Shown: positions 40,255-52,388 of the stretch, piece by piece | How positions within the stretch are numbered: the stretch's first letter is position 1 | Layout: the number at the start of each line of letters is the position of its first letter | NCBI GenBank assembly: GCA_033002965.1 | Contig: JAURVB010014748.1 | Location: forward strand, 1-64,000 | Reading direction: 5' to 3' | DNA length: 64,000 nt | Origin: Piper betle | Lineage: Eukaryota; Streptophyta; Magnoliopsida; Piperales; Piperaceae | Notes under the pieces: generated by a model | What the model saw: the letters and a program-made list of their open reading frames with translations, nothing else | What the model was told of the DNA's origin: nothing | Database searches by the model: none | Translations under genes and position numbers: made by a program

Positions 40255-41195
40255 GTTAGTGGTGGCAGAACTTGACCGGCGGCAGCCATACGTGGCTGCA
40301 CCTTTTTTTTTTAAAAAAATTCTTCGATGGCTAGATCTCGCCACCGTTGGACTAGATTTGGGCGCTCCCAATTAGGTCCGGTCACTATGGGCTAGATATG
40401 GCCAGCCTGGTCCAGCCACTGGCGGTTAGATCTAGCTGGCAATAGCCAGATTTGGCCCTACCTTTAAAAAATAAAATTGGTTGACAGCTAAGTTCCGGTC
40501 ATGTGTTGCTGGTCGGGCATGGCTGTTGTAGATGTCATCAGCGGCCAAGCCCAACTGGAGGGTGTTTTGTTTAGAGTTGTAAGCATAAAATTTTCTCGAT
40601 GTCTTGCTCGGGAAACTTTACCTATATATATATATATATATTAAAAAAATCCACATTAAATGTCTTATAAATATGTATTTATAAATATATTAAAAATATG
40701 TTCCGCACGTTGTTGAATAGAAGCCATGGTCTGTACGTGGGTAACATCATTTTCAGCTGTCACAAATATTCTGAAAAACTCAAGTTAGCTGTTTTCGCCG
40801 AAGCAAAAACCTCACGTTGTTGAAACGTCAAACCACGCGTGGTACAACATGAATCCGTAGCTAGTACATACCTCAAGAACCACGCAACCACAACGACAAC
40901 GCGAGCATGAATCCAACAAAATTATAATAATATGTCATGCAAGGATGCAAGAAAAATACCGCCAAGCAAGCCTTGGAGAGCAGCTGTTTACATTGCAAGT
41001 TAATTTGGTCTTATGGCTTAATTAGCGCTTGTCTTTGCATTAGCCATGGCTAACATTTTTGCTATATAGAAGTAGCACGCATGCCCTCAAAGACTCAGGG
41101 ATCTGCCGACTACAATATTTCCTCTTAATTCAGAATATTGCTGCTCATTCCCTTTGGATCTCTACATATATTTTCTTCCATAGATATAATTCAAT

Positions 41196-42516
41196 ATGGA
41201 AGCTACGTTCTCTCCTAAATTTCCTGTAGTTCAGTACGAGAGCAGTGGTGGCTCATACAGCATTTGGTCACCTTCTGACCTGCCAATTCTTGTTGAACAA
41301 AAGCTTGGTGCTGGTAAGCTCGTCTTGGAGCCCCATAGCCTGGCCATCCCCCACTATGCCGACTCCTCTAAGATTGGTTTTGTTCTTGAAGGTTCCCTCT
41401 CGTTTTCTTCCTTGGTTGTTGCTCAAAGGCGTTTGAAATAATTCCTATTGCCTACATATAGTGGGATTTTCTAGCTAAAATTCCCATGTCTTTTTGGTGC
41501 CACATGCATGACTCCAAGTTGTATTAAATTAAAACTCTCATAATTTCAACTGTTTCTTTGATTAATTTGTTCGTATTGTAGGACATGGGACTGTTGGAAT
41601 TCTATCAGCAGACGATCGAAAGGAGAAGGTTGTGAAACTGAGTGAAGGTGACGGCATACCGGTCCGAGAAGGAACCGACTCATGGTGGTACAACCATGGC
41701 ACAAGCAGGTTCAGCGTCGTCTTCTTGGGTGTAACGCCCAACGCCCATGTCCCCGGTGTCTACTACTACTTCTTCCTGGCCGGGACTAATGGTATCTTCT
41801 CCGGCTTTTCCCCTCACTTCTTGCTCAAGCATGGAACATTAAGGAAGACAAGGTTCAGACTCTTCTGAAAAGCCAAACAGGCAATTAGTGGTTCAAATAG
41901 GAGAGGACAAGCATATGCCTAAGCCATGCAAAAAGTACGAGCATGGATTAGTCCATAGGATGACGGGAATTGGCGCCGACGCTAATTCATCCTTCACAAC
42001 TGAGGTGATTGGTCTGAGCGCGAGCTTGACGAAGCTCGGACCAAATGCCCACAATGGGCCTTGCTACTCCACCAGAGTGGAGATCAACGAAATGGTTTAT
42101 GTGGTAAAGGGAAATGGGAAGCTTGAGATTGTGGACATGAATGGGAACCGAGTGTTGGAAGCTTAAGGTGGAAAAGGATTGCATGTTTGTGGCTCCAAGA
42201 TTCTTCGTTGGTGCTTTGGTTGCGGGTGATCAAGGCCTAGAATTCTTCTCTGAGTTTGCAAGTACCAAGTAATATATAACTAGCTACGCTTATTCTTGTT
42301 CAATTAGAGGAAGTTGATGTTTGTTTATTTTGAGATATGAAGCTTGATAAATAATTTCCTTTATTTTCCTAATTTCTATTATATGTGTGCAGACCGATTT
42401 TGGGGAATTTCGCTGGGAAGGAGTCGCTCTTTAGATCACTCTCGGCACAAGTTATGGCAGCTGCTTTTAACGTGAATCCAGGGATGGTGAAAGAGCTGTT
42501 ATCTGATGTTGAATAA
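41196..42516 (+). pseudogene. Legumin-like cupin, copy A, frameshifted pseudogene
   Basis: Paralogue of the intact gene at 59190-60510 with the same three-exon plan (41196-41391, 41582-42268, 42393-42516). Relative to copy B, exon 2 lacks a base in a C run near 41811-41814, lacks a base near 41880 (with a nearby TAG), and has an extra base near 42161 that makes TAA. Splice sites and the promoter region are still recognisable, and much of the coding sequence remains close to copy B, so decay followed the segmental duplication. Any product would stop in the first cupin half. Its 3' flank has a 54-bp repeat expansion that copy B lacks. Confidence 0.9.
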
Positions 42517-42560
42517 AGAAAAGTGAGCATGTTTTATTTGTCTCTCCCACCGTCGAAAAC

Positions 42561-42722
42561 GCTCGTAAGCCGTCGGAGATGCAAACTATTAGTAAGTGCT
42601 CTTACGTACTCTTTGCTCGTAAGCCGTCGGAGATGCAAACTATTAATAAGTGCCGTTACGGACTTTTTGCTCGTAAGCCGTCGGAGATGCAAACTATTAA
42701 TAAGTGCTCTTACGTACTCTTA
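42561..42722. repeat. 54-bp minisatellite, three units, 3' of the cupin pseudogene
   Basis: Units starting GCTCGTAAGCCGTCGGAG begin at 42561, 42615 and 42669, an exact 54-base period. Copy B has a single related unit near 60555, so the array expanded after the segmental duplication. Confidence 0.92.
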
Positions 42723-43249
42723 GTTAATGCTTCTATGAATGCGCTTTTTATAACTTTAAAGTATTTAACATTTCTGTTTAGTTATATATCTTAATTTTGG
42801 GTGTGATGCCTGGTGGGATTGGCGGAGAGAATATATAACTATGTGCAAATAAATACAAATTAAAAGAACATAATTAGCTAATTAAGCAAATGCAAATTGC
42901 AAAAGATAGAACACTCACAACAAAAAAAACAATGCTTTTGCCCATGATAAATGGTAGAGCATATATATAAGGTTGGTATGGTTGTACCATCATGAGGGGA
43001 ATCAATGCCCATAATATAATTCTAAAAATCATGGGATAATGCCTCAAATACACGTATATCCACAATATTAATATTGTCCACAAATTATATTATTGTACAG
43101 TATAAATACTTTGGAGATATTTTTTTACAATTTTTAAGATGATTTCAAGGGCTATACTTTCCCCGAAACATGACCCTAAGTCCACCACAACCTTGAATAT
43201 ACTTTACATCTTGTTGTTGCGTGGGCAAAAGTGATTTTTTTTACAGTGA

Positions 43250-43820
43250 CTCGATTTAATTTGGTTAGGCAACGTGCCTCCGACAACTTTCATTACAAAA
43301 AAATACTAGTTTAGTCCAGGAAAATTTTTCTCCACCCCCAAAATTCGTGACATATGTCACAAATTAAAAAAAACATTAGAACCATGGACTAAAATAAATA
43401 CATTTCTCCATGGTTTATGACATACATAGATTTTAAAAAACTTTTCTCGACGATTAAATATGTTAGTCCATGGTTATTAACAAATGTGTACATTTATAAA
43501 TGTTTCTCCACACCCCTAAACATATATGACTCCATGGTTTTAAATAAACGTTGCTTTTCGTAATATTTTCTCCACGGCAAAATGCATTGTACACAGTTAT
43601 TGACAAATGTGGACATTGATATCTTTTTCTCTACAACTAAATACATAATTTTACTCCACAGTTTTTAAAAAATTTGGACTTTCATGAAATTTTCCCAACG
43701 ACTAAAAAAAATCGTGACCTTTTTTCTTTGATAACAAAACTTTGTAATTTGTTAGTAAAATTTTTATTGATGTTTTAAATGTTTTTATTTTTTGATTCGG
43801 CTAGTGTCTGATACATACTT
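43250..43820. repeat. Degenerate repeat array with TCCATGG/TCCACGG motifs
   Basis: Phrases such as TTAGTCCA, TTTTTCTCCAC, CTCCATGGTTTTAAA and ACAAATGTGGACATT recur every 60-100 bases. The same array follows the cupin gene in copy B (61140-61660). More of the motif lies at 44205-44330 and 49283-49470, on both sides of the hAT insertion. This resembles the subterminal repeats of a large DNA transposon, possibly CACTA-like given CATTACAAAAAAA near 43291, but I could not define both ends. Confidence 0.5.
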
Positions 43821-44045
43821 TGTCACATCCCAAATTTGGACCAAGAAACGAACCTGCCCGGATGTCATTTGGTCAAAGGATTGAACAATTTTCCAGTTCG
43901 ATTACAATGAATATATCAAAGAATAACTCACGAAAAGCAAAGCAAACCCAATAAAATTTCCAAGGATCTATCATCTTGGTGACTATGTGAAAATGAATTT
44001 AAAATTGTTTGAAATCAATGACAGTAAATTCAATAACAAAAATAT
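43821..44045. mobile_element. Fragment of an inverted family 1-like LTR
   Basis: Starts TGTCACATCCCAAATTTGG, as does the longer copy at 61666. The two run together to about 44045 and 61890, after which copy A switches to unrelated AT-rich DNA. It is therefore a truncated LTR shared by both arms of the segmental duplication. Confidence 0.55.
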
Positions 44046-45214
44046 TTTGAAAATATATAGATCAGTTATTTTGTATATTTTTTGTTATTTCATTATTTAC
44101 ATAATTAAAATATTTATCACAATTAAATTTTTTGTAATTATCAAAACTAATATAAATAGAAATTATAAATGTAATCAAGTTTATTTTATCAATTGAATTT
44201 TTCTAATGTATACAAAAGTATTCTCCATGGTTTGAATTCGTAGATATATGTAGGTGGAAAGCCATAACAAAAAATTATTATTTAGTCCACGAAACAAAAA
44301 AAAGTGGACTTTGTGTAGAAAAAATCCACGGTTAAAATTAAGGATGCTAATTGAGCAAGCCAGCTCGTTTACATTTGACATTCGGTTCGGCTCGACTCAA
44401 CTTGAAACTTAACATTTAAATAATCGAGCTCGAACTCAAATCCTATGAGTCAAGCTTGAGCAAGTGCAGTGTTCGACTCGACACAACCTCGATTATAACT
44501 CGAACTTGACTTGTGGCTCGACTAAATAATATAATATAAAAATATATATAATATCACTTGCCTATTCAAAATACATTTAAAAATGTGACAAAGGGGATAT
44601 AATTTTGTATTAAAATATACTTCTTCGGATTCTTCCCAGCCTCTAATTTCTAATCGTCTCTTCTTTCACAATTGGTGCTTCCATGTGTTATCAGCTTTTT
44701 TAGTTAATAGTTATCTATAAAAATATCACATAATTTTATGAAAAAGAAAAAAAATGTTCATAGAGGATGAACACTTATATTAAAATTTTCTTCCATGTTT
44801 GTTGATAATATGATATGAAAAATACTTATATGAAAAAAAGGAAAACACTAAATCAAACCCAACAAAATAAATACCGAACAAATATACACATAATAGAAAT
44901 CAAAAACAGAAAATTATGTTTTTTAAAATATCAAGAAATTTAAATTGGCTTGTTTCAATTTAATTGTATACCATTTTATTAGATTTTATTTAGTACTTTT
45001 GGGATTTATTTTATTATTATTGATATGAGTAGGGAGCGAGTTAAATTTTATTTACAAAAGTACCCTTGCATGTATTTTCTCCCCAACCCAAACGCCTCTT
45101 CAACTTCTCTCCGAGACGACCTCTTCTTATAGCCACGCCCGTTGCTGTCGCAGCCGTCCCTGATCCATCCCAACCACCGTCCCCAACCCATCCTGTCCTC
45201 CTCCACCCAGACCG

Positions 45215-48023
45215 CAGCCTGACTTCCCTTGCATTCCCAAAGTGCAACTTTTCCTCTCCTGGCTAAGAGCTATTCCGTATTTGGTGGATGGGGGGGATGA
45301 TGATCTCCCTATTTTTGTTGAAGAAGGGATCGATTTTACGAGGGATGTTGCCACAATGCGTACTGCTTGTGTGAACTTCGGCTGGGATCAGTTCAACATT
45401 TTGAGGTTTGCTGCTCTTTCTCCTCTAACAAATGAGTGATCTTGGATATGTTTTGAGTCGTTGTAGTGAATAAAATGATTGCTTACATTTCATTTTACCA
45501 TAGATGGAGGAATTGGCCGATTCCACTCGAAATCGGATGATTTAAATAGGATCGGAAGGATTTCGATCCGATTTAATGAGTAAATCGGCTTTAATAAAAA
45601 TCAGTTCGTGAATCGGCCAATTCAGACTGATTTGAGCAAATTTCAGAATTGGCCTAAATCGGCCGATTCCAAACGGTAGTGTAAACAGGGAGGGGGAGTA
45701 CGGGGTGGCGAGGGCGGCGCCTGGGCGACCAGGGGGCTGGGCTGGGGGCGAGGGGAGACGATTTGGAGGGGTGGAAGGGGGTGGTGGGGCGGGGCTGTGG
45801 CAGGGGGAGCAGGGCAGGGCGGGGGTGGGGGCGGAGGGTATAGGGGGGTGGGGGGCGCAGTGTGTGACGGGGGCAAGGGGCGCAGGGGGTGGGGGGTGCA
45901 GGGCGTGGCCGGGGGCACAGGGGGGGGGGGCTCGGCGACGGCAGCAGGGAGGGACGGGACAGGGCTGGCGGGGCACTGCGGCGGCGACGGGGGATGGAGG
46001 GCGGTGGGTGTGGGAGAGAAGAGGGGAAAGAAATAAAAGAAATAGCACTGGCATTCTAGTAATTAAATCCTAATCCGACTCAAGTAAAAATAATAAGTAA
46101 TTCTAAATAATTTAATAAAAAATCTAAAAAATATGATAAAAATACCATAAAAAATAATATATACAATAATATCAAAATGACATGTTTTATAACTTAAAAC
46201 CTACCGATTTTGACTAAATTAAAATTTTTGCCTAGGACTAATTTAGACCGATTTAACTAAACCGATTCCTGACCGATTTAGACCGATTCGATCTAATTCA
46301 GTGACTCTCTCAAAAACCGATTTCAATTTTTGCAACTATGCATTTTACTTGATAAAAGCATTGGTCAGATGTAGTTGGTGGTCGTATTTTGGTTAGGTTA
46401 GCATGGGGGATACAATGTGGAATGCAAAATTTCCGTCATATCAAACTTTTGATGTAAATGTAGTTGAATTTTAGTTTTTATTTGCTGAGAGGAAGCAAGT
46501 GACAATGTAGAGTGCATTTCTGCTGCCTAAAATGCCTAAAATGTTGTGTTTGGTTGGTGATGTGATTTGTGAGTTTATGGTGATCACTTGTTTCGAGGAG
46601 ATCATGCATTTGAAGGAGCTGAATTGCATTGTATGTAATGTGATGTGGTTTTCTTTGCCAGGCCATTGTCAAGGAAGGATATACAAGCTCTAGTGGGCTA
46701 CGGATGCTTCTCTACGGATGGGAAGTTGATTTTTTCAGCAAAGGTGTTGAGGAAATATGTTCATCTTAATGAAGGAGATGTATGTAATACCCTAGCTTGA
46801 TCTACCGTGTTACGTCATTTAGTGCAAGCATTGTTGATTTTTCTTAGTCATATTGGCTAGTTTTTTATTGTTTTTTTAACACAATCATACGTGGTAATCT
46901 TTAGGTTTGTAGTGCATGTAGCATGAGGAATTCCTGCAGCAAAGCTTACTTACTCACTTGTAAAGCAGATGAAGCGAGGACAGTGGATGTCATTCGTTTG
47001 TTGCTCACGTATGGATTTGATCCTATAAATGTATCAGTTGAAAATAAGTCGTTAATGACAAATAAATCTATCAAAACAGTTATGCGGAAGTTGTTATATG
47101 AGAGATCAAAGCTCGCCTCTGTTCCAATAGATCCAAATCTTCCACCTCCAATAAGAAAGGAGCCCCCTCCAAAAATTAAGCACCCTCCACCACCACCAAA
47201 GAAACAAGTTCGACGTGATGACATTGAAATGAGAAAGGGCGATTGGCTGTGTCCAAAGTAATATTCTTTATTTCTTGGCGTAGTTTATTAAGTTCGTTTT
47301 TGGGTGCTTGTTATTCTGTTTTCTTGTTTTGAACAATTTTCTTGTGCGCTATGATAGTTTTTTGTCCATTTTACTTGATTTATCATTTTTATCTGCCCAT
47401 AATCCCAGCCAAGCAGGAGTCTACTTTAATAGGAGTATGGTAGGAGTTGACTATGATTTGATATTTGATTATTTCTTTGCTATATGCAACATTTCCATGG
47501 TTCATGCATATTGATTGGCATGTTCTTGTTTTAGATGTGATTTCATGAACTTTGCAAAGAACACATATGCTTGCCATGTGATGCCAAAAGGCCAAAGAGG
47601 CAACTACTCCCAGGAGAATGGGAGTGTCCTGAGCATGTTTGTCATTGTCTACTATAAGCTTTGATTTGTATATATTGTTTCAGGCCAATTGAGTATGTTA
47701 GCTATATGACCTTTGATGGGCATGTTATGGCTTATCCTATTTTCATGCTTTGCAGACGCAACTTCTTAAACTACAGGGGAAACATGGTTTGCTTCCACTG
47801 CGAGCACAAGCGTCCACCACATGAATACATAGAAAACAAAGTCCAGGAAAAGCAAAGTCATCCTGGACCAAGATTGCAAAGATTGGCTCGAAATCCAGTT
47901 ATGTCTGATGCATGGAACTTTGACTTTGATGATAATGAATCTGATGGCGCCGATGTTGCAGCTTTTGAATTAGCTGATCCACCAAAAGCAGATGGGCTAT
48001 TCTGTGGACAATCAAACTCATGA
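45215..48023 (+). pseudogene. VAR3/OZ-like RanBP2 zinc-finger gene fragment inside a hAT element
   Basis: Exons about 45215-45405, 46662-46779, 46905-47257, 47535-47632 and 47756-48023 encode a protein resembling plant VAR3/OZ organelle zinc-finger proteins. Recognisable parts are FLSWLRAIPYLVDGGDDDLP, DIQALVGYGCFSTDGKLIFS, a proline-rich linker, and two RanBP2-type fingers (GDWLCPKCDFMNFAKNT and ECP then NFLNYRGNMVCFHCEHKRP). Family members work in plastid RNA editing and chloroplast development. Damage: a missing base near 47565 throws the first finger out of frame after KNT; the second finger has Arg where a zinc-binding Cys belongs; intron 4 would need a GC donor at 47633. The transit peptide and first exon are absent, with an LTR-like piece upstream instead. 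Introns are kept, so the copy came from DNA, not mRNA. Almost certainly not functional as the parent protein. Confidence 0.8.
45499..46340 (+). mobile_element. GC-cored non-autonomous TIR transposon, copy 3 (842 bp)
   Basis: Flanked by a perfect 8-bp duplication, CATTTTAC at 45491-45498 and 46341-46348. Ends are CATAGATGGAG and, inverted, CATAGTTGCAAAAATTG. The core (45690-46020) is an extreme G-rich tract with runs up to ten Gs. It sits in the first visible intron of the captured VAR3-like gene, so it arrived in the parent gene before capture or in the element afterwards. Confidence 0.88.
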
Positions 48024-49282
48024 AAACGGGAAGTTGCACGAATTTTAGGATGAATATATGTTTGTGAAACGGTCGGGCACAAGGTTCAGAGCCACGCAAA
48101 AGCTGGGGCCCTCCATCGGTTGCAAACGGTACAGGCTTTTATGATTTTGAATCTTTCATTTGTACTCGAGATTGCTACCCCAACCGCGCGTGGAAAGGGA
48201 AGATGATGATGACTAGAACTCAATGTAAAACATATTATTCCTAAGTGTTTATTATTTAATAGTAGATATTTTCTTTTTTATTTGTGTGGTTGTGATTGCA
48301 TTTTTAGATTTTTTTATATTTTGATATTATATTATCATTTGTGTAATAAGTTGAAGTATAATTATATCTTAATTTTATATTTAATTTTTCGGATCCAAAA
48401 ATGAAATAGAATTCTTTAATATTTATTTTTATTTGTCTGTTTTGTATCAAATATTCAAACACAAGGTATAATTAAAATTTTAATATCAACTTTTGTTCTT
48501 TGTTAACTTGTTATGGCTCAGATAGTTATTAAAATACACCCATAAACTTTATTTATTAGGGGTGATACAATAATACATTTATTCTTTATACAAAATTTAT
48601 TTATTTTTATTTAATTTAACATCTCACAACGAATGATATTTGTTAAATTTTTTCTAGGATGAAGGTTAAATAAAAGCTATCTAAATTAGATGAAGGCTAT
48701 AAAATATAGAATTTTAATAATTTTTTTTTCAATTTTGTGTTTACAATTCTAAGCATTTTATATTTTTGGAAATATATACTATTCATCGGTGTCTTAAGTA
48801 TTTTGTAAAAAAAATTAAAACATGGTTGAAACTTGAAAAGATCTTTTATTATTGAGATACTTTATATAAATACATTAATAGTGTATTTTTGTTAATTTTA
48901 ATCTCTATATGTGGATGTCTTTTTTAAATGAATTATTTTCAACTTTATAATCGAGCTATTTTCGAACTCCCAAACAAGCCGGTTTTGAGTTCCTAAACAA
49001 GTTAGTTTTGAAATCTCAAATTAGTTAGTTTTGAACTCCAAAATGAGCTCGTTTCGAGTTCCTAAATGAGCTGATTTCGAGTTCCTCAAAATTAAACCGT
49101 TAAAGTGTATTTGAGCGCAAGTCAAGCTCGAACAACATAAATGTTTGAGTCAATTTTGATTATATATATTTAAAACTCGTTTGATTTCAAATTAAACTCA
49201 AACGAGTTTCGAGCTATTTGAGTCGAGTTCGACTACAAGCTGAGCTCGACTCGCTCGCCTGTTTAGCAACCCTAGTTAAAAT

Positions 49283-50862
49283 AATGTAACTTGGAAGATA
49301 CAATCCGCCACAACAGTATAGTCCAAGGTATAAAAGCCCACGATTAAGTCATAGACAATATAAAAGTTAACGGGTTTTTTTCTTAAAGCTACGGTTTTTT
49401 TCCCGTGGACAAAGGTAATATATTTTTTAGTGTTTTATCGATCCACAGACAATACAAATTTTTGTCTCAAGTCGTTTAAATTCAAAGGCATTGGCAACTT
49501 CTCCTCTTAAAACCGTGGCTCTAAATTAACTCATTTTTTATTCAGCTAACTCGCCGACTCAACTCAAACTCAGTTGTAAACTCTATTCTAGAAAATTTAA
49601 AAATTGTGACTTATCTAGTACTACTTATTTAACTCGTTGATTTGACCATCGGGCAGATTACAACCGGGGACCAATCCACTATAGGTACTATACCTTGCTT
49701 GCCTACCGTTTCGTCGCTCATTTTTTGGACAATGCCGACATATTTTATTTATATGCTGATAAGTATTAGTTACTTTTTGATTTATTAATTCTACTTTTAT
49801 TACTATATAAAAGTTCTGTAATTTTGGCTTTACCATAACCTTGAGTAGATTGAACTCCGGAGGGTTCCAAGTCAATCCCAAATTCCAATTTTGTTGTCTA
49901 AAGCTTTCGACAGATTTGAGTGAGATTATCTCTTCAACATTATGAAATCATGCGGATATTCTGACCGATGGGGTGCTTTGATTAGGATTGTTTGTCATCT
50001 GTCACTTTCTCGATTGTTATTAATAGCTCACCCATTGGTTGCATCTTCCCCACTAGTGGATCACGACTGAGTAACCCACTTTCTCCATATTTGATTCTTT
50101 TAGCTGGAGAAGCGATATCTATATTACTCAAAGATGCTGAAAACAAAAAAAGGACTGAGAAATTTTTTATGTCAAAAAGTTGATACAAATTAAAATGGTA
50201 ACGAAAATTTACATTGTACTGCAGATTTAAAGAGGGCAAATGATACTATGAGTAGGAATAGCCATTAAAATAAGATATTTACAATTATAATTTAAGTATT
50301 GTTTACCTATAATATGGTATTTAAAAGTGAGTTATAACCTTATTTGCACAATAATTTGGTGCAATTAATGTTATAGATTATGGTAAAACCAAATCACATC
50401 CCCATCAGCGTAAATGTTACATAAATTTCAGTATTTTTTCTCCGGAATTACTTCATTATATAGCTTAAAAAATTAACTTTAAAAACTCTTTTAAGTCAAC
50501 TCCACTCTATAATTTACTAAATCAAAATTTATAAATAATTTTATACTAAATGATTTTATAATTGACTCTTTAAATCAAATCATAAAATTTTTTAAAATAT
50601 ATTATCTTTCTTTTAGATTAACTAAATCAATATTTTTAAGTAATATAAATTATATATTTAACAATTTTAAGTGTCAAAGGCTAATATATACTAATTATAT
50701 ATAACTATTGATTTACATAATTAAAATTTTAATAAGAATGATTCTAAATAGGCTTACAGTGAGACTTGACTTTATTCCATCACACATGGAGTCTAGTCCA
50801 AATTTAGAGGTTTCAAACTATTGCCCGTTATATAATGCTCTATATAATTGTAATATTATGTT

Positions 50863-50908
<46 letters not shown>

Positions 50909-51310
50909 AAAGTTAAGAAAAAGTTTTATACGCCCCTCTAATTTCGAGGCTGTTCGATTATAAAGACAGCCTAGATCTTAAAAAAATTTGATCTGAGTTG
51001 TCCGAGTACAAGGATGACTGAGATTACATTCTAAAGAAAATAAATCTAAGCCGTTCTTAAAATCGGACGGCCCGTGATCCAACCTACAAGTCTTATGCAC
51101 ACAATGAGGGGTTGCCATTCCGGCAGCCAACCCCCAACCCTCTACGTTGCTAGCAGCCCAACTTTGAGCGCTAGTTGTGTAGGTGGGACTTGTTACCCTA
51201 GAAGTGATGGCCTACTTCCCGTCCTGCGTTTTCGCCGTCAACATTTTTTATCAACGTAACTTTTTGTCATCAACATTATCTACCAAATTAATTGTCTCGT
51301 GGGCCCAATT
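49283..51310. other. AT-rich spacer with repeat motifs
   Basis: The first 200 bases continue the TCCACGG/CCGTGG motif array interrupted by the hAT element. The rest is AT-rich with a (TA)n run at 50866-50906. No gene is supported: frames at 49621-49881 and 49982-50239 show no family features. Confidence 0.45.
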
Positions 51311-52388
51311 GAATTTAAATCGTGCTCTCATTAAAAATAAGACACTTAATTAATCAAAATATAATAAAAATAAATCTAATTATTATTATTATATATATTC
51401 ATTTAATTAAAATTTATCTTTTAAAATTAAAATCTATCTATAAAATATAATTTATGAAAAAACTAGTTCTGCGTGCGGGCGATACTCACAAAACTCGAGA
51501 GGGGGTTGGTGGGTGGGGGAAGGTTCATAATGCATGTTTCTCGTGCCATTTTGCCAACCCTTTCTTACCATTCAGATCATTAGCAACATGAATGGTGACA
51601 CTGCTACCCGTGAAAAATCAAGTGTGGATTATCATCGATCAACAAAACCATAATCTTAGTCTTTAATCTTTTTCCTATCAGTACCCTTTTGAAGGATTTT
51701 TTGATTCACAAAAAATATTTCTTACCTCATTTGATACATCTCTTTCCAAATGTGTATGTATGAAATTCTATTTTGATTAGTGGCTAACCGTCTTACTTTT
51801 TTAATACTATACCAAAAGAAAATCCACCTCGGTATACCATGTATCAACACTCTTCAAATTACTAGCCAAAAGATCCCCACGGTACGCAACACGAGGCATA
51901 TTTAAAAGTTATTAATAATATATAACATTAAATTCTAAAAATAACAGAAGTAAGAATTTTTTCAATATTACCAAAAATAGAAAATAGTACTAATCACTAG
52001 AAAAGAATATTGTCTAAAATACCTCTCTTAAAAACCTAATCTAGCCACCCCAGGCTTGGGGTGGTGGCAGTCAGGTTGCCAATGCTTTTATTGCTAGTGG
52101 TCATTTCAAAATTTTTCCTAAAAAATATTATTTAGAAGGTAGTTTTATCATTATAAAAAAATCTCTTTTTCTAGTAATTAGTCTTAATAATCCCACCACC
52201 ACCAGTAATGACAAACCTCCTTTCCTAGTAAAAAAATCTTCTAAGAAATATGAGTAATTATTATTTTCAAATAAAAAACAATTAATAAATATTTAGTTTT
52301 AACATAAAATATCCCATTTTAGAAAACAAAGATTATATGAAAATAATTTTTGGTTTATGTCAAAATAAGTACAAGTTTTAATTATCAA

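Larger units (their letters stand above)
32115..44045 (+). repeat. Segmental duplication, copy A
   Basis: Three collinear blocks of copy A match copy B in the same order and orientation: 32115-33245 with 51311-52388, about 36860-38600 with 54770-58400, and about 40360-44045 with 58435-61890. The first block is recognisable from ATCGTGCTCTCATTAAAAAT at 32124 and 51319, and the last contains the cupin gene. Copy A carries private insertions (solo LTR 33731-36445; GC-cored elements 37269-37911 and 39660-40254). The right edge at about 44045 is where similarity stops; it may be a true breakpoint or a later deletion. Confidence 0.8.
44339..49274. mobile_element. Non-autonomous hAT-type element carrying a captured gene
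   Basis: Flanked by a perfect 8-bp duplication, GTTAAAAT at 44331-44338 and 49275-49282. The left end TAAGGATGCTAA and the inverted right end TAGGGTTGCTAA match at 10 of 12 bases, in the style of hAT terminal repeats. Both subterminal regions (44345-44530 and 48950-49260) are dense in AGCTCGA/TCGAGCT and GAGTTC words, typical of hAT transposase-binding arrays. No transposase is encoded. The 4.9-kb interior holds a short LTR-like piece (about 44983-45200), a multi-exon VAR3/OZ-like zinc-finger gene lacking its 5' end (45215-48023), and a GC-cored transposon in that gene's intron. This is the structure expected of a gene-capturing (Pack-type) hAT element. Boundaries are very well supported; capture is inferred. 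Confidence 0.87.

Noticed and set aside
45542..46073. Pro-rich and Gly-rich frames of 90-170 codons
   Set aside because: Translation of the G-rich core of a GC-cored transposon; low-complexity artefacts.
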